From the NCBI RefSeq assembly GCF_002846395.1, contig NZ_PJMU01000003.1:434001-498000 (forward strand): a DNA stretch of 64,000 nt, read 5' to 3'. The notes under the pieces were generated by a model. The model had not been told where the DNA came from and made no database searches. It saw only the letters and a list, made by a program, of their open reading frames with translations. The stretch is from Pontibacter ramchanderi (lineage in GTDB: Bacteria; Bacteroidota; Bacteroidia; Cytophagales; Hymenobacteraceae). The translations under genes and the position numbers were made by a program. Of this stretch, positions 33,970-43,711 are shown one piece after another; the stretch's first letter is position 1, and every line of letters starts with the position of its first letter.

Positions 33970-35964
33970 CTATACTAATTCCGGAATCCCGATTCTTTTT
34001 AAGAGATCATAAGTACCATCATAAAACGCAGGTTGCCTGCTGTGATCTTCACTATCACCATAAGGTATAAACAGTACCATACCCTGGCGAGCCCTTGTTA
34101 ACAATACGCGATACGCATTAGCCAGGTAAATAGAAGCGAGCCGACTGTTGACATTCTGCCATTTCGTGCCTTTAAATTTCCGGCAAACCCACTGGTTATT
34201 CTGATACGAGAAATCACCGTCCCAGCATACGCAGCTCCAATCCAACTCTAGTCCCTGTATATCAAACTCGGTAGCTACTTCTTCCAAAAAGTAAGAAGCC
34301 CGCACATCCTCTTTATCGTTCAAAAACCAGATGGGCGCTTCGATTTTACTTTTCACATGCACACCAAAGGGCTTCAGTCTATACCCTCCGGAAGACGCCA
34401 GTAAGCCATACCTTTCTGAGCCACGGGCCTGCCCTTTTAGCCATCTTTTGGCTTTGGCGAGATCTCTGGTTAGAACAATGGGATAGTTATGCTGAATGGC
34501 TCCATACAGACTTGCAGCTTCCTGCTCTTCTCCAGCTATCAGCGCACGCACAAAATCCGACAATCTTTCAGAGCGAAACGACCTCACCGAGACAGCCAGA
34601 TGAAGATCGTCCCGTGCAAAAGCCTTTTCAGCGGCCAATTCATGGAGCAAATTCTGGCTCCAGGTATACTCATACTTATCCAGCACATGACTGGAGTAAT
34701 ACACTTCCCAGTCCGGAAAATTCTGCTGCAGTGCCTGAAACCACGCACCTAGCCCGGCTTCTCCGGTGTTAATCTCCTGGCCGCCGCCAATCAGGCAGAC
34801 AATCGTACACCAGTCCTGGTGCCTATCCATGACACTGATCAAAAACTCCGGTTCTGATTTGTCAAAATCAGCGACTCCTTTTTTGCGCCGCATAAAGCTG
34901 GATGCCTGCTCGGCTGTCCAGGCGCGCTGTGCCTCATCAAACACGACTACTTTTTCAATCGGTGGCTTTTCATTATCCACCAGCGCAGCGTCTCTGAAAT
35001 GATGGATGTTCTGAATAAAACTCTTTACGTTTCGCTCGGCATCTATCTTTGAGAGTTTCTCTCCCGCCCCTTTGGCCTCCTCCACCCTGTTCCGGCTCAA
35101 AGCCTCCCGAAGCACATCAACCAAAGGCCCATTACCAGATAGAAAAACAGCATGCTCCTCCTCAGCTACTTTGTTGCGCTCGGTCGCAATGTTGAGCCCA
35201 GCCAATGTTTTGCCAGCACCAGGCACGCCGGTAACGAAACAAATCGCCTTGAGCGAATTTGTCTTGGCACGGTCGATAATGTCGGCTATACAGGCTGCAG
35301 TTTTGGAGAGATTTTCTGCTCCTGCATCCGATCGGGAGATTTCCTGCACGCTGTGCCCCCTATACAAAGCCTGCGCTGCCTCTACAATAGTAGGGGTTGG
35401 TTTGTATGCGGCCTGTTGCCAATCATTTACACAGAATTGCTGTGGCGCAACGTTTGCCAGCACTGCATCGATGACGTGGGGTAAGGTATAGCTGTTGGCT
35501 TTGAGTGGCAAGAACACATGGTCATCATGGTGCCGAATCTCGTTTTCAACTGATGGGGCTGAGGTGGAGACCAGGATCGGGACGATCATTTTGTCGTGGC
35601 TTGCAGCATGAAAATTCTTCAGGTCGAGTGCATAATCAGTCACCTGATCCAGGGCATGTTTCGGGTAATGCTTCTCTCCCACTTTATACTCGATCACAAA
35701 GATGACCCCGTCGATCACCAAAACATTATCCACCCGCTTTCCCATTCTAGGTATAGCAAACTCGAAAAAGATGTTTCCGCTACGGCAGGAATTAAGACAA
35801 GTCTTCAGGTGATCGATCTGGAAGACCCACGCATTTTTCTGCTGATCCTCCAGCGCATGCCCATGGTTTTTGCTCAGTAACCCGAAGATCTTTTCGCTCT
35901 CGTCGGTTAAAAAACTAGCTAGTGTACCTGCGTAGTACGATCTCATGTTGGGTCTTTTAGACAA
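33970..35964 (-). CDS. DUF2075-type helicase fused to a PD-(D/E)xK-like nuclease domain
   Basis: A 664-residue protein. The N-terminal part (about 60-160) shows a restriction-nuclease-like pattern: Glu68 in FFEFAIP, Asp79 in KRVDNVL and Glu92-x-Lys94 in IEYKVG. The C-terminal part is a superfamily-1-like ATPase: Walker A TGVPGAGKT (245-253), Walker B VVVFDEAQRAW (339-349, DEAQ box), LIGGGQEINTGEAG (motif III-like), and YRVLLTRARQGMVLFIP near the end (motif VI). This is the DUF2075 architecture. It stands alone, with no methylase or toxin beside it. A role in DNA repair or phage defence is inferred, not shown. Confidence 0.82.
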   Translation of the reverse strand: MSKRPNMRSYYAGTLASFLTDESEKIFGLLSKNHGHALEDQQKNAWVFQIDHLKTCLNSCRSGNIFFEFAIPRMGKRVDNVLVIDGVIFVIEYKVGEKHYPKHALDQVTDYALDLKNFHAASHDKMIVPILVSTSAPSVENEIRHHDDHVFLPLKANSYTLPHVIDAVLANVAPQQFCVNDWQQAAYKPTPTIVEAAQALYRGHSVQEISRSDAGAENLSKTAACIADIIDRAKTNSLKAICFVTGVPGAGKTLAGLNIATERNKVAEEEHAVFLSGNGPLVDVLREALSRNRVEEAKGAGEKLSKIDAERNVKSFIQNIHHFRDAALVDNEKPPIEKVVVFDEAQRAWTAEQASSFMRRKKGVADFDKSEPEFLISVMDRHQDWCTIVCLIGGGQEINTGEAGLGAWFQALQQNFPDWEVYYSSHVLDKYEYTWSQNLLHELAAEKAFARDDLHLAVSVRSFRSERLSDFVRALIAGEEQEAASLYGAIQHNYPIVLTRDLAKAKRWLKGQARGSERYGLLASSGGYRLKPFGVHVKSKIEAPIWFLNDKEDVRASYFLEEVATEFDIQGLELDWSCVCWDGDFSYQNNQWVCRKFKGTKWQNVNSRLASIYLANAYRVLLTRARQGMVLFIPYGDSEDHSRQPAFYDGTYDLLKRIGIPELV

Positions 35965-36128
35965 GTAAAGGAATGAAAGCAGACGGCCTTTGAGCCTAAT
36001 GTTACATATATTGAGGATTCAATATAACAAATGTTTTACAGGGCTGCTCTTTCTTCCATAATTGGGTTCAAATCCTTAGCTTTAGACACACAAGCTAATC
36101 TACGCGAACCTTTACCTACAACTACACA

Positions 36129-39065
36129 ATGCAAAAACGTATACTTTCAGCAGCCCTGCTGGTGGCCCTGAGCGGGGGCGCTGTGCAGGCTCAGAAGAAA
36201 GCACCCAAGCAGCCTGCCTACACACCCGCCAAAGAACGACTGCAGGCATTCGACAAGCGGCAGCAACTCGAGCAAAGCTCCCTGGCCCGCAACGTGGCCT
36301 TCCGCAACGTGGGCCCGACCGTACAGAGCGGCCGCATCACCGACCTCGATGTAAACCCGAAAGACCCCACCAATTTTTACGCAGCCTATGCCTCTGGCGG
36401 ACTTTGGAGAACTACAAATAACGGCATCTCCTTTGAGCCGATCTTCGATAACGAGGCGGTGATGACCATCGGTGACATTGCCGTGGACTGGAACAACAAC
36501 GAAACCATCTGGATAGGCACAGGCGAAAGTAACTCCTCCCGCTCGTCATACTCGGGCGTGGGCGTATACAAGAGCACCGATGGTGGCAAAACCTGGCAGC
36601 ACATGGGCCTCGACGACACGCACCACATCGGCCGCATCGTGCTGCACCCCACCGACCCGAACACCCTTTGGGTAGCGGCTGTGGGGCATCTGTACTCGCC
36701 CAACAAAGACCGTGGCGTTTATAAAACCACCGACGGCGGCAAGACCTGGAAAAAAACGCTGTACACAGACGACAACACAGGCGCCATTGACCTGGTGATT
36801 GACCCGAAAAACCCGAACAATTTGTATGCGGCCATGTGGCACCGCGAGCGCCGCGCCTGGGACTTCGTGGAGGGCGGCAAAACCTCTGGTATACACAAGT
36901 CCACGGACGGCGGCAACACCTGGACCCGAGTGAGCACCGAGGGCAGCGGCTTCCCTACTTCTGCCGGCGTGGGCCGCATTGGTCTCGACATCCATCCGGG
37001 CAACCCGAACATCCTTTACGCTTTCCTGGACAACCAGGAGCTGCGCCAGGTGGAGAAGAAAGAGCCGAAAGCCGGTGAACTGCAGAAAGACCAGTTCAAA
37101 AACATGAGCACAGAGGCATTCCTGGCGCTCAACGATAAGGACCTGAACAACTACCTCGACAACAATCGCTTCCCCGCCAAGCATACCGCCAAAACGGTAA
37201 AAGCCGATGTGAAGAGCGGAAAACTGAAACCGGCTGCTTTGGCCTCCTACCTGGAGGACCCGCTGGCCGTGACCACGGAAGCTCCGGTGAAAGGTGCTGA
37301 GGTATACCGTTCTGACGATGCAGGAAAGACCTGGAAGAAGACGCACGAAAAGCCGATCGACGACATGTACTCGAGCTACGGCTACTACTTTGGGGTGGTG
37401 CGTGTGGCGCCTTACAACCCGGATAAGATCTACATTTTGGGTGTGCCTATCCTGACTTCGGACGACGGTGGTAAGACGTTCCGCAACATCGAGGGCGACA
37501 ACGTGCACTCCGACCATCAGGCCCTGTGGGTGAGCCCTGACAAGCCGGGCTACATCATCAACGGTAACGACGGTGGCCTGAACATCACCTACGACGACGG
37601 CAAGACCTGGGCGATTGCCAACACACCGGCCGTGGGCCAGTTCTATGCCGTGGCTGTGGACATGGAGAAGCCTTACAACATCTATGGCGGTCTGCAGGAT
37701 AACGGTACCTGGTATGGACCGAGCAACTACAAAGCCAACACCTCCTGGACGCAAAGCGGTCGCTACCCGTACCAGCGCCTCGGCGGTGGCGATGGCATGA
37801 TGGTGCAGATCGATACCCGCGACAACAACACGATCTACCTCGGCTCGCAGTACGGCAACTACGCCCGCGTGGACAAGCGCACAGGGCAGCGTGTAACCGT
37901 GAAGCCAACGCACGAACTGGGCGAGACACCGCTGCGCTTTAACTGGGAAAGCCCGATACACCTGAGCCGTCACAACCAGGATATTCTGTACTTCGGCTCC
38001 AACAAATTCCACCGCTCCATGAAGAAGGGCGAGGACATGCAAACCCTCTCAGGCGACCTGACCAACGGCGGCCTAAAAGGCGACGTGGGCTACGGCACGC
38101 TAACCAGCATCGACGAATCTCCGCTGAAGTTCGGCCTGCTCTATACGGGCTCCGACGACGGCGCGATTCATGTGTCGAAAGACGGCGGTTATACCTGGGA
38201 GAACATCTCCAAAAAACTGCCGCAGCACATGTGGGTATCTACGGTCGTGGCCTCTAACCACAGCGAGAACCGTGTGTATACCTCGCTCAACGGCTACCGT
38301 TGGGACGATTTCACGCCCTACCTGTATGTGTCGGAAGACAACGGCAAGAAGTGGGAGCGCCTGGGCACCAACTTGCCTGCCGAGGCCATCAACGTGGTGA
38401 AGGAAGACCCGAAGAACCCGAATCTGTTGTACGTAGGCACCGACCACGGTCTGTACGTTTCGCTCGACCGCGGCAAGACCTTCATGCAGATGCGCAACGG
38501 CATGCCGGCTGTGTCGGTGCACGACCTGGTGGTGCACCCGCGCGATAACGATTTGATTGTGGGCACGCACGGACGCTCGATTTACATCGCCAATGTGGAG
38601 CACCTGCAGCAACTCACGCCAGAAGTGCAGAACCAGAAACTTCACCTGTTTGCCTTCCAGCCGACGAACTACAACCCGCGCTGGGGACAAACCTGGGGCG
38701 CCTGGGGTGAGCCAGCCGAGTCGACACTGGAGATTCCGTTCTACACCGCCCAGGCAGGTACCACCACTATCCGCATCAAAACGGATAAGGGCCAGGTGCT
38801 GAAGGAGCTGAAAGACGAGAATGAGCGCGGCCTGAACTACGTGACTTATAACTTCTCGGTAGACGAGGCCAAAGCCAAAGCCTACGAAACCGCTCTAAAC
38901 GGCAGCAAGAAAGACGGCGAGGAAGCGACGAAAGTAGAAGCCGCTGCAAACAAGGTGATTTACCTGCAGCCTGGCAAGTATACCGTAGAAGTAGAGACAG
39001 CCGATGGTGGTAAAGCAACGTCGGAGTTTACACTCAAAGCACCCGAAAGAAGAAGCCGAGGCTAG
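36129..39065 (+). CDS. Exported BNR/VPS10-like beta-propeller protein, 978 aa
   Basis: A signal peptide (residues 1-22, ending VQAQ) precedes a long series of Asp-box repeats: KSTDGGKTW, KTTDGGKTW, KSTDGGNTW, RSDDAGKTW, TSDDGGKTF, SKDGGYTW, SEDNGKKW and SLDRGKTF. These form two consecutive propellers as in sortilin-type (VPS10) and glycosyl-hydrolase-like proteins. A helical, Lys-rich insertion lies near 305-385, and a C-terminal beta domain (about 845-970) ends in ERRSRG. No catalytic residues for a glycosidase can be assigned. Binding of extracellular ligands is the safest inference. It is a distant paralogue of the gene at 43712. Confidence 0.85.
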   Translation: MQKRILSAALLVALSGGAVQAQKKAPKQPAYTPAKERLQAFDKRQQLEQSSLARNVAFRNVGPTVQSGRITDLDVNPKDPTNFYAAYASGGLWRTTNNGISFEPIFDNEAVMTIGDIAVDWNNNETIWIGTGESNSSRSSYSGVGVYKSTDGGKTWQHMGLDDTHHIGRIVLHPTDPNTLWVAAVGHLYSPNKDRGVYKTTDGGKTWKKTLYTDDNTGAIDLVIDPKNPNNLYAAMWHRERRAWDFVEGGKTSGIHKSTDGGNTWTRVSTEGSGFPTSAGVGRIGLDIHPGNPNILYAFLDNQELRQVEKKEPKAGELQKDQFKNMSTEAFLALNDKDLNNYLDNNRFPAKHTAKTVKADVKSGKLKPAALASYLEDPLAVTTEAPVKGAEVYRSDDAGKTWKKTHEKPIDDMYSSYGYYFGVVRVAPYNPDKIYILGVPILTSDDGGKTFRNIEGDNVHSDHQALWVSPDKPGYIINGNDGGLNITYDDGKTWAIANTPAVGQFYAVAVDMEKPYNIYGGLQDNGTWYGPSNYKANTSWTQSGRYPYQRLGGGDGMMVQIDTRDNNTIYLGSQYGNYARVDKRTGQRVTVKPTHELGETPLRFNWESPIHLSRHNQDILYFGSNKFHRSMKKGEDMQTLSGDLTNGGLKGDVGYGTLTSIDESPLKFGLLYTGSDDGAIHVSKDGGYTWENISKKLPQHMWVSTVVASNHSENRVYTSLNGYRWDDFTPYLYVSEDNGKKWERLGTNLPAEAINVVKEDPKNPNLLYVGTDHGLYVSLDRGKTFMQMRNGMPAVSVHDLVVHPRDNDLIVGTHGRSIYIANVEHLQQLTPEVQNQKLHLFAFQPTNYNPRWGQTWGAWGEPAESTLEIPFYTAQAGTTTIRIKTDKGQVLKELKDENERGLNYVTYNFSVDEAKAKAYETALNGSKKDGEEATKVEAAANKVIYLQPGKYTVEVETADGGKATSEFTLKAPERRSRG

Positions 39066-39092
39066 TTTTTAGCTTTGGCTATATGATAAGGC

Positions 39093-39120
39093 AAAGGCAG
39101 TTCCGAGAGGGGCTGCCTTT
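39093..39120 (+). terminator. Hairpin terminator after the BNR propeller gene
   Basis: AAAGGCAG pairs with CTGCCTTT around a purine-rich loop and is followed by CTTTTTT. Confidence 0.7.
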
Positions 39121-39241
39121 CTTTTTTATACCTACAGCTCTGAATAAAAGGAGGCTTGGCACACATCTTGTTATTAAATATTTACTATATTAGATACGTA
39201 TACTGCAACAATTATTTAATACTAACACTTAACTCATCTTT

Positions 39242-39823
39242 ATGAACAGCAAACTTTTACTTCTCGCCCTTTTTCTCTTCACTTCTATTACAGTTATGGC
39301 GCAGGACAAATGGGCACCCAAATTGGGCTACGGCATCGTATATGCGGGCAACGGCGATATACCTGGCCACTGGTTTATGGCAGGTATGCAAACGCACCTG
39401 TCGAAACGCTCGGGTATTGAAATCATGGCTAGCGGCACATACATTGAGCAGACCCGCCGCTGGGGACAAGGCTACGAAACCTTTCAAAAGTCAAACGGGG
39501 TGGCACTCGAGGGGTCTTACAATCTATTCTTCAATGCGGGCCCTGTGCAGATTTACCCGGCTGTGGGTCCGGTGCTGAGGTATGCCAGCGAGCGCGACCT
39601 GAACGGGCTTTCGATACACACCGACGGGCAAGGGAACATCACAGAATTCAGCGCCGATATGCGTTCCAGAAACGGCCTGCAGGCAGGCTATGTACTGGCG
39701 CTAAACCTGGACGTAAAAGCAACACAATACCTCACTTTCGGTCTACGGGGCTCCGTGCAAAGCTTTCTTGATGGGCAACGGCTGGCCGCGGTGGGCATCA
39801 CCTTGAAAAATGTGCGGTGGTAG
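39242..39823 (+). CDS. Outer-membrane beta-barrel protein, hypothetical
   Basis: A 193-residue protein with a signal peptide ending TVMAQ (residue 21) and alternating amphipathic strands (GIEIMASGTYIEQTRRWG, GVALEGSYNLFFNAG, QIYPAVGPVLRYASE, QYLTFGLRGSVQSF), consistent with a small 8-stranded barrel. I recognise no specific family. It stands alone, convergent with the TonB receptor gene. Confidence 0.72.
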   Translation: MNSKLLLLALFLFTSITVMAQDKWAPKLGYGIVYAGNGDIPGHWFMAGMQTHLSKRSGIEIMASGTYIEQTRRWGQGYETFQKSNGVALEGSYNLFFNAGPVQIYPAVGPVLRYASERDLNGLSIHTDGQGNITEFSADMRSRNGLQAGYVLALNLDVKATQYLTFGLRGSVQSFLDGQRLAAVGITLKNVRW

Positions 39824-39958
39824 TTGCCTTGAGCCAGGCGCAATAATCAGCGATTCGCCTTTCTTTGTTTTGAAGCGCTATACCTCCCCTGTATGAAAAA
39901 CCCATCTGCCTGTTGCTCGGCAGGGCCACCAAAGTAACTACCGGGGCAGTAATAAAAG

Positions 39959-42370
39959 TTAAAACGAAGCCCGAAGCGACAAAATGAAATTTCGGCCAGG
40001 GGCAACTATACCTGAGGAATAAGGGCGATAGCGTACGTTGGTGATGTTTTCGATGCCTGCGCTCGCTGCCAGGTGCTGGCTCAATTGGTAGCGAGCCTTC
40101 AGGTTGAGCGTGGCCCAGGCGGGACTGTAAGGGTTTCCGTTTGCATCGGCAGCGTAGAGGTAGGCTTTGTCCTGTTCTTCTGGGGCCAGCTGGCTATACC
40201 TGATGGCCCCGTTGTACTGCGCATACACATCGGCTTTCAGTCGGTTGCGGGTATAGGTAAGGCGGGTAAGGCCAAACGACGGCGCCGCATGCCGCAAGGG
40301 AGCCTCTGTGCCGTTGTCGAGCTCCTCGCGCCCGCGCTGCAGGTTATATCGGGAGGAGAGCCCAAACCCCGCTGGCAGTTTCATCTCTATACCTGCCTGC
40401 ACACCCCACACCCTTACAAAAGCGGCATTCTGAATCGCCTGCACCTGACTCCACTCGCCCTCGTATTCGATGCTGCTCTGCCCACTCAAGGTATAGTCGC
40501 GTCGCACCAGCGCATCCTGCAAGTAGGTATAGAAAGCGGTGGCGTCCAGCTTCAGCACATCCCCAAACGTTTTGGCAAAACCCAAATCGGCATTGTAAGC
40601 ATACTCCGGCCTAAGATCGGGATTAGGCACCACGACCAGGCCAGGCGCCGAATCGAAAATCTTGCCGATGTCATCCACGTTTGGGGACCGGAAACCGGTG
40701 GACAAATTCGAGCTCAGCTGCCAACTCGGTTGTGCACTGTATACCAACCCGGCACTTCCGGTCACAGCACCTGCGTTGATGTCGGCGGAAGTGAATGGCA
40801 GGTTGTAGAATCTTTTATCGAAGTCTGCATGGAGCAGCACGTGGTTATACCTGGCTCCGGTGAGCACTGTGAGCTTCTCTCCGGCTTTGAAGCGGTAGGT
40901 CAGAAAGGAAGCATAAGAACTCCAGTCGGCGCCGTTAGGGTAGCGGGACGGCCCCGGAACTAAGTCGCCTGTACTGTTATTTTCGTCAGTGCCCGTGGAG
41001 GCTACCTTGTTGTAGATCGCCTCTAGCCCATAAAAAAGATGATGCCGCTTGTCCAGCGCTTTTTCAAAATCAAGGTTGGCTGAGAAGGCGTTTACTTTTT
41101 CGTAGCGGTTATACCGGGTCGGCTTGCCCAGGTCACGGTTATGGCGACTCTCCTCAAACAACTGGTACGCCAATCCAATATTCAGCTGATCGAAGAATTT
41201 GCTGCCCGCCTGGCGCCTGGCCTGCAGGTGCTGCATGGCCCATACCTGCGGACCGTAGTACCACTCCGCCGAACGCAGCTTGCCGTTTTTATACAGCGTC
41301 AGGCGGTCGTAGCGAGGTACGTCGGAAGTGGTGGCGTAATGGAAACCGTATTGCAGGTCCCAGTTCTCACCTGGCCTATACCTGATCTTCTGCATCAGGT
41401 TCAGTTGCTCGTAGCCCGTGCGCACCTGCAGCCTCGGATCAGTGTTGGTGAGTACTTCGTCCTGGCCGTTATGGCTGCGGACATATTCCTTTCGCAGATA
41501 ATCATCCGGGCCATGCGCCCCCATACGCAGGTCACCGAAGTCGCTGAAGGTGGCACTGGTCAGAAAGGCCCATTCCTTAAAACCCAAACGCAGGTCCAAG
41601 TGGCCGGTTTTTTCGCGGTTAGCCGACGACCAGCGGGTGGTCGCGCTGCCTTTCAAAAGCGGCGAATCGTCTGTTGCAAATGCAGGCGTCAAGGTATAGA
41701 AGTTCATCACGCCCCCGATGGCATCGCTGCCAAACATCACCGAGCCTGGCCCAAAGAGTACCTCCGTTTTGGCGATGGCAAAAGGGTCGAGTGAAATAAC
41801 ATTTTGCAGGTTGCCACTCCGGAAAATAGCCGTGTTCATGCGCACACCGTCCACCGCGAGTAATACCCGGTTGGCAGCAAAGCCACGGATCATGGGGCTT
41901 CCGCCTCCTCCCTGGCTTTTTTGGATATATACCTCTCCGGCCTGCCCCAGCATATCGGCCGCGGTCTGGGGTTGCTGCAACTGCACATCCTTCGATTCGA
42001 TGGTGCTCACCCGCTGCGGCACTTCCTTTGCGTCCTGTTGCCAGCGGGTCGCCGAAACAACCACCGTGCGCAGCGAAATGTTGTTCTCGTGCAGGTATAG
42101 CTCAAAGCCCTGCCGCTCCAGTTGCGCATAAGCCATAACGCGTTGGTCGTAGCCCACCAACCGAACCACCAGGCTGTCGAGGATGCTGAACGAACTGATA
42201 TCGACCTGTCCTTTCCTATCGGTAAAGTGGATCTGGTCCGACGTTTTGCCGGAGAGCTGCACCATTTCCAGGGGCTGCTGCGTGACCTGATCTCTTACAG
42301 TCAATATTTGTGAGAAGGTGGCAGTAGGGAGCAGGCACAACCCTCCAATCAGGAATAGAAGCTTCCTCAT
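39959..42370 (-). CDS. TonB-dependent receptor, haem/haemoglobin type
   Basis: An 803-residue outer-membrane transporter. A signal peptide (1-20) and a short carboxypeptidase-like domain (about 21-95) precede the plug (about 100-225) with SPMIRGFAANRVLLAVDGVR and LFGPGSVMFGSDAIGGVMNF. In the barrel an FRSP box and an NPDL box flank the GKIFDSAPGLVVV loop, matching the FRAP/NPNL pattern of haem and haemoglobin receptors (HmuR-type). The chain ends in an aromatic (RASF). The upstream PepSY gene is 3 bp away. Iron-haem uptake is therefore likely, though these boxes are not exclusive to haem receptors. Confidence 0.88.
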   Translation of the reverse strand: MRKLLFLIGGLCLLPTATFSQILTVRDQVTQQPLEMVQLSGKTSDQIHFTDRKGQVDISSFSILDSLVVRLVGYDQRVMAYAQLERQGFELYLHENNISLRTVVVSATRWQQDAKEVPQRVSTIESKDVQLQQPQTAADMLGQAGEVYIQKSQGGGGSPMIRGFAANRVLLAVDGVRMNTAIFRSGNLQNVISLDPFAIAKTEVLFGPGSVMFGSDAIGGVMNFYTLTPAFATDDSPLLKGSATTRWSSANREKTGHLDLRLGFKEWAFLTSATFSDFGDLRMGAHGPDDYLRKEYVRSHNGQDEVLTNTDPRLQVRTGYEQLNLMQKIRYRPGENWDLQYGFHYATTSDVPRYDRLTLYKNGKLRSAEWYYGPQVWAMQHLQARRQAGSKFFDQLNIGLAYQLFEESRHNRDLGKPTRYNRYEKVNAFSANLDFEKALDKRHHLFYGLEAIYNKVASTGTDENNSTGDLVPGPSRYPNGADWSSYASFLTYRFKAGEKLTVLTGARYNHVLLHADFDKRFYNLPFTSADINAGAVTGSAGLVYSAQPSWQLSSNLSTGFRSPNVDDIGKIFDSAPGLVVVPNPDLRPEYAYNADLGFAKTFGDVLKLDATAFYTYLQDALVRRDYTLSGQSSIEYEGEWSQVQAIQNAAFVRVWGVQAGIEMKLPAGFGLSSRYNLQRGREELDNGTEAPLRHAAPSFGLTRLTYTRNRLKADVYAQYNGAIRYSQLAPEEQDKAYLYAADANGNPYSPAWATLNLKARYQLSQHLAASAGIENITNVRYRPYSSGIVAPGRNFILSLRASF

Positions 42371-42373
42371 GCT

Positions 42374-42940
42374 TTACTCGCTCTTGATCTTTCGGATTTT
42401 CCGTGGGTAGAACCACAGGAAGAAACCTGTGATGGAAAGGATCAACAAGCCGAAGCCCAGCACGTTCATGGAAATCAGCTTGAACAGATCGCTGATAATG
42501 GAGCCGTCGTGCACTTTCTCTATCCAATCAGAGTGGCGACGGGCCACCGAGAGCACTTTGCCGGTGCTGGCGTCGAGCTGCACTTCCCAGCTTCCCTCCT
42601 TAAAAATAGTCTTCACAATGCCTTTGTCGAGCCGCGCCTCGATGCGGTCGATGGGGTTATTGTTGATAGCCGCGGCCGAGTCCAGACCGGCAAGCGATCG
42701 CGCGGACAGCTCAGCCAAGGGCAGCCACTGTTGCAGGTCGGTACTGGAGCCCTTTTGAGTAAGTGGCTGGAGCAAGTCCACGTCCTTTTTCCAACCCAGT
42801 AGTATACCTGTTGTGCTGCTTATGAGAACAAACACGCCCAGCACAAGCCCCAGATAGCGATGGTATACCCGAAAATTGCGCAGCCGTTCAGCGAGCGTTT
42901 TCACTTTCTGTTTTACAAGGGTGGCGGTACTGGTACTCAC
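42374..42940 (-). CDS. PepSY-domain membrane protein
   Basis: A 188-residue inner-membrane protein with a first helix near residues 29-50 (GLVLGVFVLISSTTGILLGW), a periplasmic PepSY domain (about 85-140, with VQLDASTGKVLSVARRHSDW), and a second helix near 157-178. It is transcribed just before the haem-type TonB receptor, with 3 bp between. PepSY-TM proteins are linked to siderophore or haem iron reduction, so it probably helps release iron after import (inference). Confidence 0.85.
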   Translation of the reverse strand: MSTSTATLVKQKVKTLAERLRNFRVYHRYLGLVLGVFVLISSTTGILLGWKKDVDLLQPLTQKGSSTDLQQWLPLAELSARSLAGLDSAAAINNNPIDRIEARLDKGIVKTIFKEGSWEVQLDASTGKVLSVARRHSDWIEKVHDGSIISDLFKLISMNVLGFGLLILSITGFFLWFYPRKIRKIKSE

Positions 42941-43087
42941 GTAGATAGATTAGAATAGGGATGAAAGCCCAATATCTGACAATTGAAGCAGATAAACAAT
43001 GTGGCGACACCAGTCTTTAAAATTTGCACACTAATTGCAACCATCCACCGTTTTAAAGGCTCTTACGGTTGAATAACCTATACTACT

Positions 43088-43561
43088 ATGATTAAACTGT
43101 TTTATCCACTGTTGGCGCTGGCGCTCTTTACCCAATGCCAGCAGGAAGAAGAGACTTACGAAACGACGGAGTTCACAAAACAAACCGGCGATTTGAAATT
43201 TGGCCAGGAGGCGCTCCTGTCGCAATTCGGGCAGATTACGCTTTATGGCGAAGAGGTGCCCCGCCGCCTGATCGTTTCCTTGAAAAACATCGAAGACTCC
43301 CGCTGCCCCACCGACGTTAACTGCGTGACGGCAGGAAATGCCACAGTTGCGCTGCGTGCCTCCAACAGCCAGGGCATCAATGAAAACATTACCCTCTGCA
43401 TCGGCGACTGCGGCACAGATGGGGCAAGAGAAACCCATACGGTAGAGGCTGAAGTGGGCGAAGTAAACTATAAGTTCACGCTAAGAGGTGTGAAGCCATA
43501 CCCTGGCGAGGCACATGAAGGGGAAGTGCAAAAGGCGCAGTTAGTGGTCGAGAAGCTTTAA
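43088..43561 (+). CDS. Hypothetical lipoprotein with CPTDVNC motif
   Basis: A 157-residue protein with a signal peptide and lipobox FTQC (Cys17). The segment DSRCPTDVNCVTAGNATVAL (about 76-95) is a recurring Bacteroidota pattern in small secreted beta-sandwich proteins of unknown function, with two cysteines likely bonded. It is divergent from the PepSY-receptor operon, with about 150 bp between, and may share its regulation. Confidence 0.75.
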   Translation: MIKLFYPLLALALFTQCQQEEETYETTEFTKQTGDLKFGQEALLSQFGQITLYGEEVPRRLIVSLKNIEDSRCPTDVNCVTAGNATVALRASNSQGINENITLCIGDCGTDGARETHTVEAEVGEVNYKFTLRGVKPYPGEAHEGEVQKAQLVVEKL

Positions 43562-43657
43562 CCTCTTCAGCTATACCTGCACCCGATTTGCATACCTATT
43601 ATTAGGCAGAAATGTACCTGCTTCATCAACAGACTTGACTTAAAATCTAACAAAACA

Positions 43658-43687
43658 GAAAGCCCTGTCATTACTGACAGGGCTTTC
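43658..43687. terminator. Bidirectional hairpin terminator
   Basis: A perfect 13-bp stem, GAAAGCCCTGTCA with its complement and a 4-nt loop, lies between the convergent lipoprotein and BNR propeller genes. Confidence 0.8.
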
Positions 43688-43711
43688 GTGGTTTCAGCTA
43701 TAAGCAATACC

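Noticed and set aside
33970..35964. A complete defence island around the nuclease-helicase gene
   Set aside because: Neighbours are a ThuA lipoprotein and a propeller protein; no methylase, toxin-antitoxin, integrase or other defence gene is present.
36055..36090. GGTTCAAATCC resembling the T-loop of a tRNA
   Set aside because: The flanking bases do not form a T-stem beyond three pairs and there is no acceptor, D or anticodon arm around it.
36546..38042. 498-codon open frame on the minus strand
   Set aside because: It is antisense to the Asp-box propeller gene, whose repeats are unmistakable; the frame is open because of base composition.
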